30,654 nucleotides of DNA from NCBI GenBank assembly GCA_045617405.1, contig JAZLIL010000199.1, positions 1 through 30,654 of the forward strand, written 5' to 3'. Shown piece by piece: positions 30,646 through 30,654 of the stretch. Under the pieces are notes generated by a model that saw only the letters and a list, made by a program, of their open reading frames with translations, had not been told where the DNA came from and did no database searches. The stretch's first letter is position 1, and each line of letters begins with the position of its first letter. The DNA is from JAZLIL01 sp045617405 (GTDB taxonomy: Bacteria > Bacillota > Clostridia > Lachnospirales > Lachnospiraceae). Both the position numbers and the translations under genes were made by a program.

Positions 30646-30654
30646 GAAAGACTC

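Overview
The window reads as chromosomal DNA of an anaerobic Clostridia-type Firmicute, most likely a Lachnospiraceae member. This is inferred from gene content: a cytosolic [FeFe]-hydrogenase operon, QueT, a CdaR/PucR-type regulator, a DtxR-type repressor without SH3 domain, strong GGAGG ribosome sites and clear sigma-A promoters. All intact genes lie on the minus strand except one regulator at 14865-16421. I saw no tRNA, rRNA, CRISPR array, T-box or preQ1 riboswitch.

Layout in transcription order of each block. (1) 1-3207: biotin ligase, QueT transporter, and the N-terminal two thirds of a class A penicillin-binding protein cut by the window edge. (2) 3208-3486: intergenic, holding structured repeats and a terminator. 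(3) 3487-10810: an orphan SsuA/NMT1-like lipoprotein with a good promoter, a hybrid histidine kinase that has lost its phosphoacceptor His, leucyl-tRNA synthetase and asparaginyl-tRNA synthetase. (4) 10888-11027: second copy of the same structured repeat. (5) 11039-14626: two-gene hydrogenase operon (an oxidoreductase fusing a NuoF C-terminal domain to a GltD-like module, then a group A [FeFe]-hydrogenase), divergent from a PucR-type regulator at 14865-16421. (6) 16502-17926: an unrecognised two-TM protein and a DtxR-family repressor. (7) 18105-18326: a plus-strand remnant of a cation/proton antiporter.

(8) 18380-28938 is the most unusual part. A sugar-transfer-type ATP-grasp gene (frameshifted at a G5 run), a PlsC-like acyltransferase with a zinc ribbon, an AMP-forming acyl ligase and an acyl carrier protein run head to tail, the last three tightly coupled. 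They are followed by a 2082-residue soluble, helical protein with a UbiB/ABC1 (ADCK-type) kinase domain near residues 1400-1810. That kinase is much larger than ordinary UbiB proteins and sits beside acyl-activation genes in an organism unlikely to make ubiquinone. It is the best candidate for an undescribed system.

(9) 29071-30654 looks acquired: an AT-rich AAA_14/DUF4143 ATPase behind a consensus promoter surrounded by three copies of a 16-nt motif, a TnpB (IS605 OrfB) remnant, and repeated TTGCA/TGGACAA motifs at the right edge that resemble the end of an IS21-type element.
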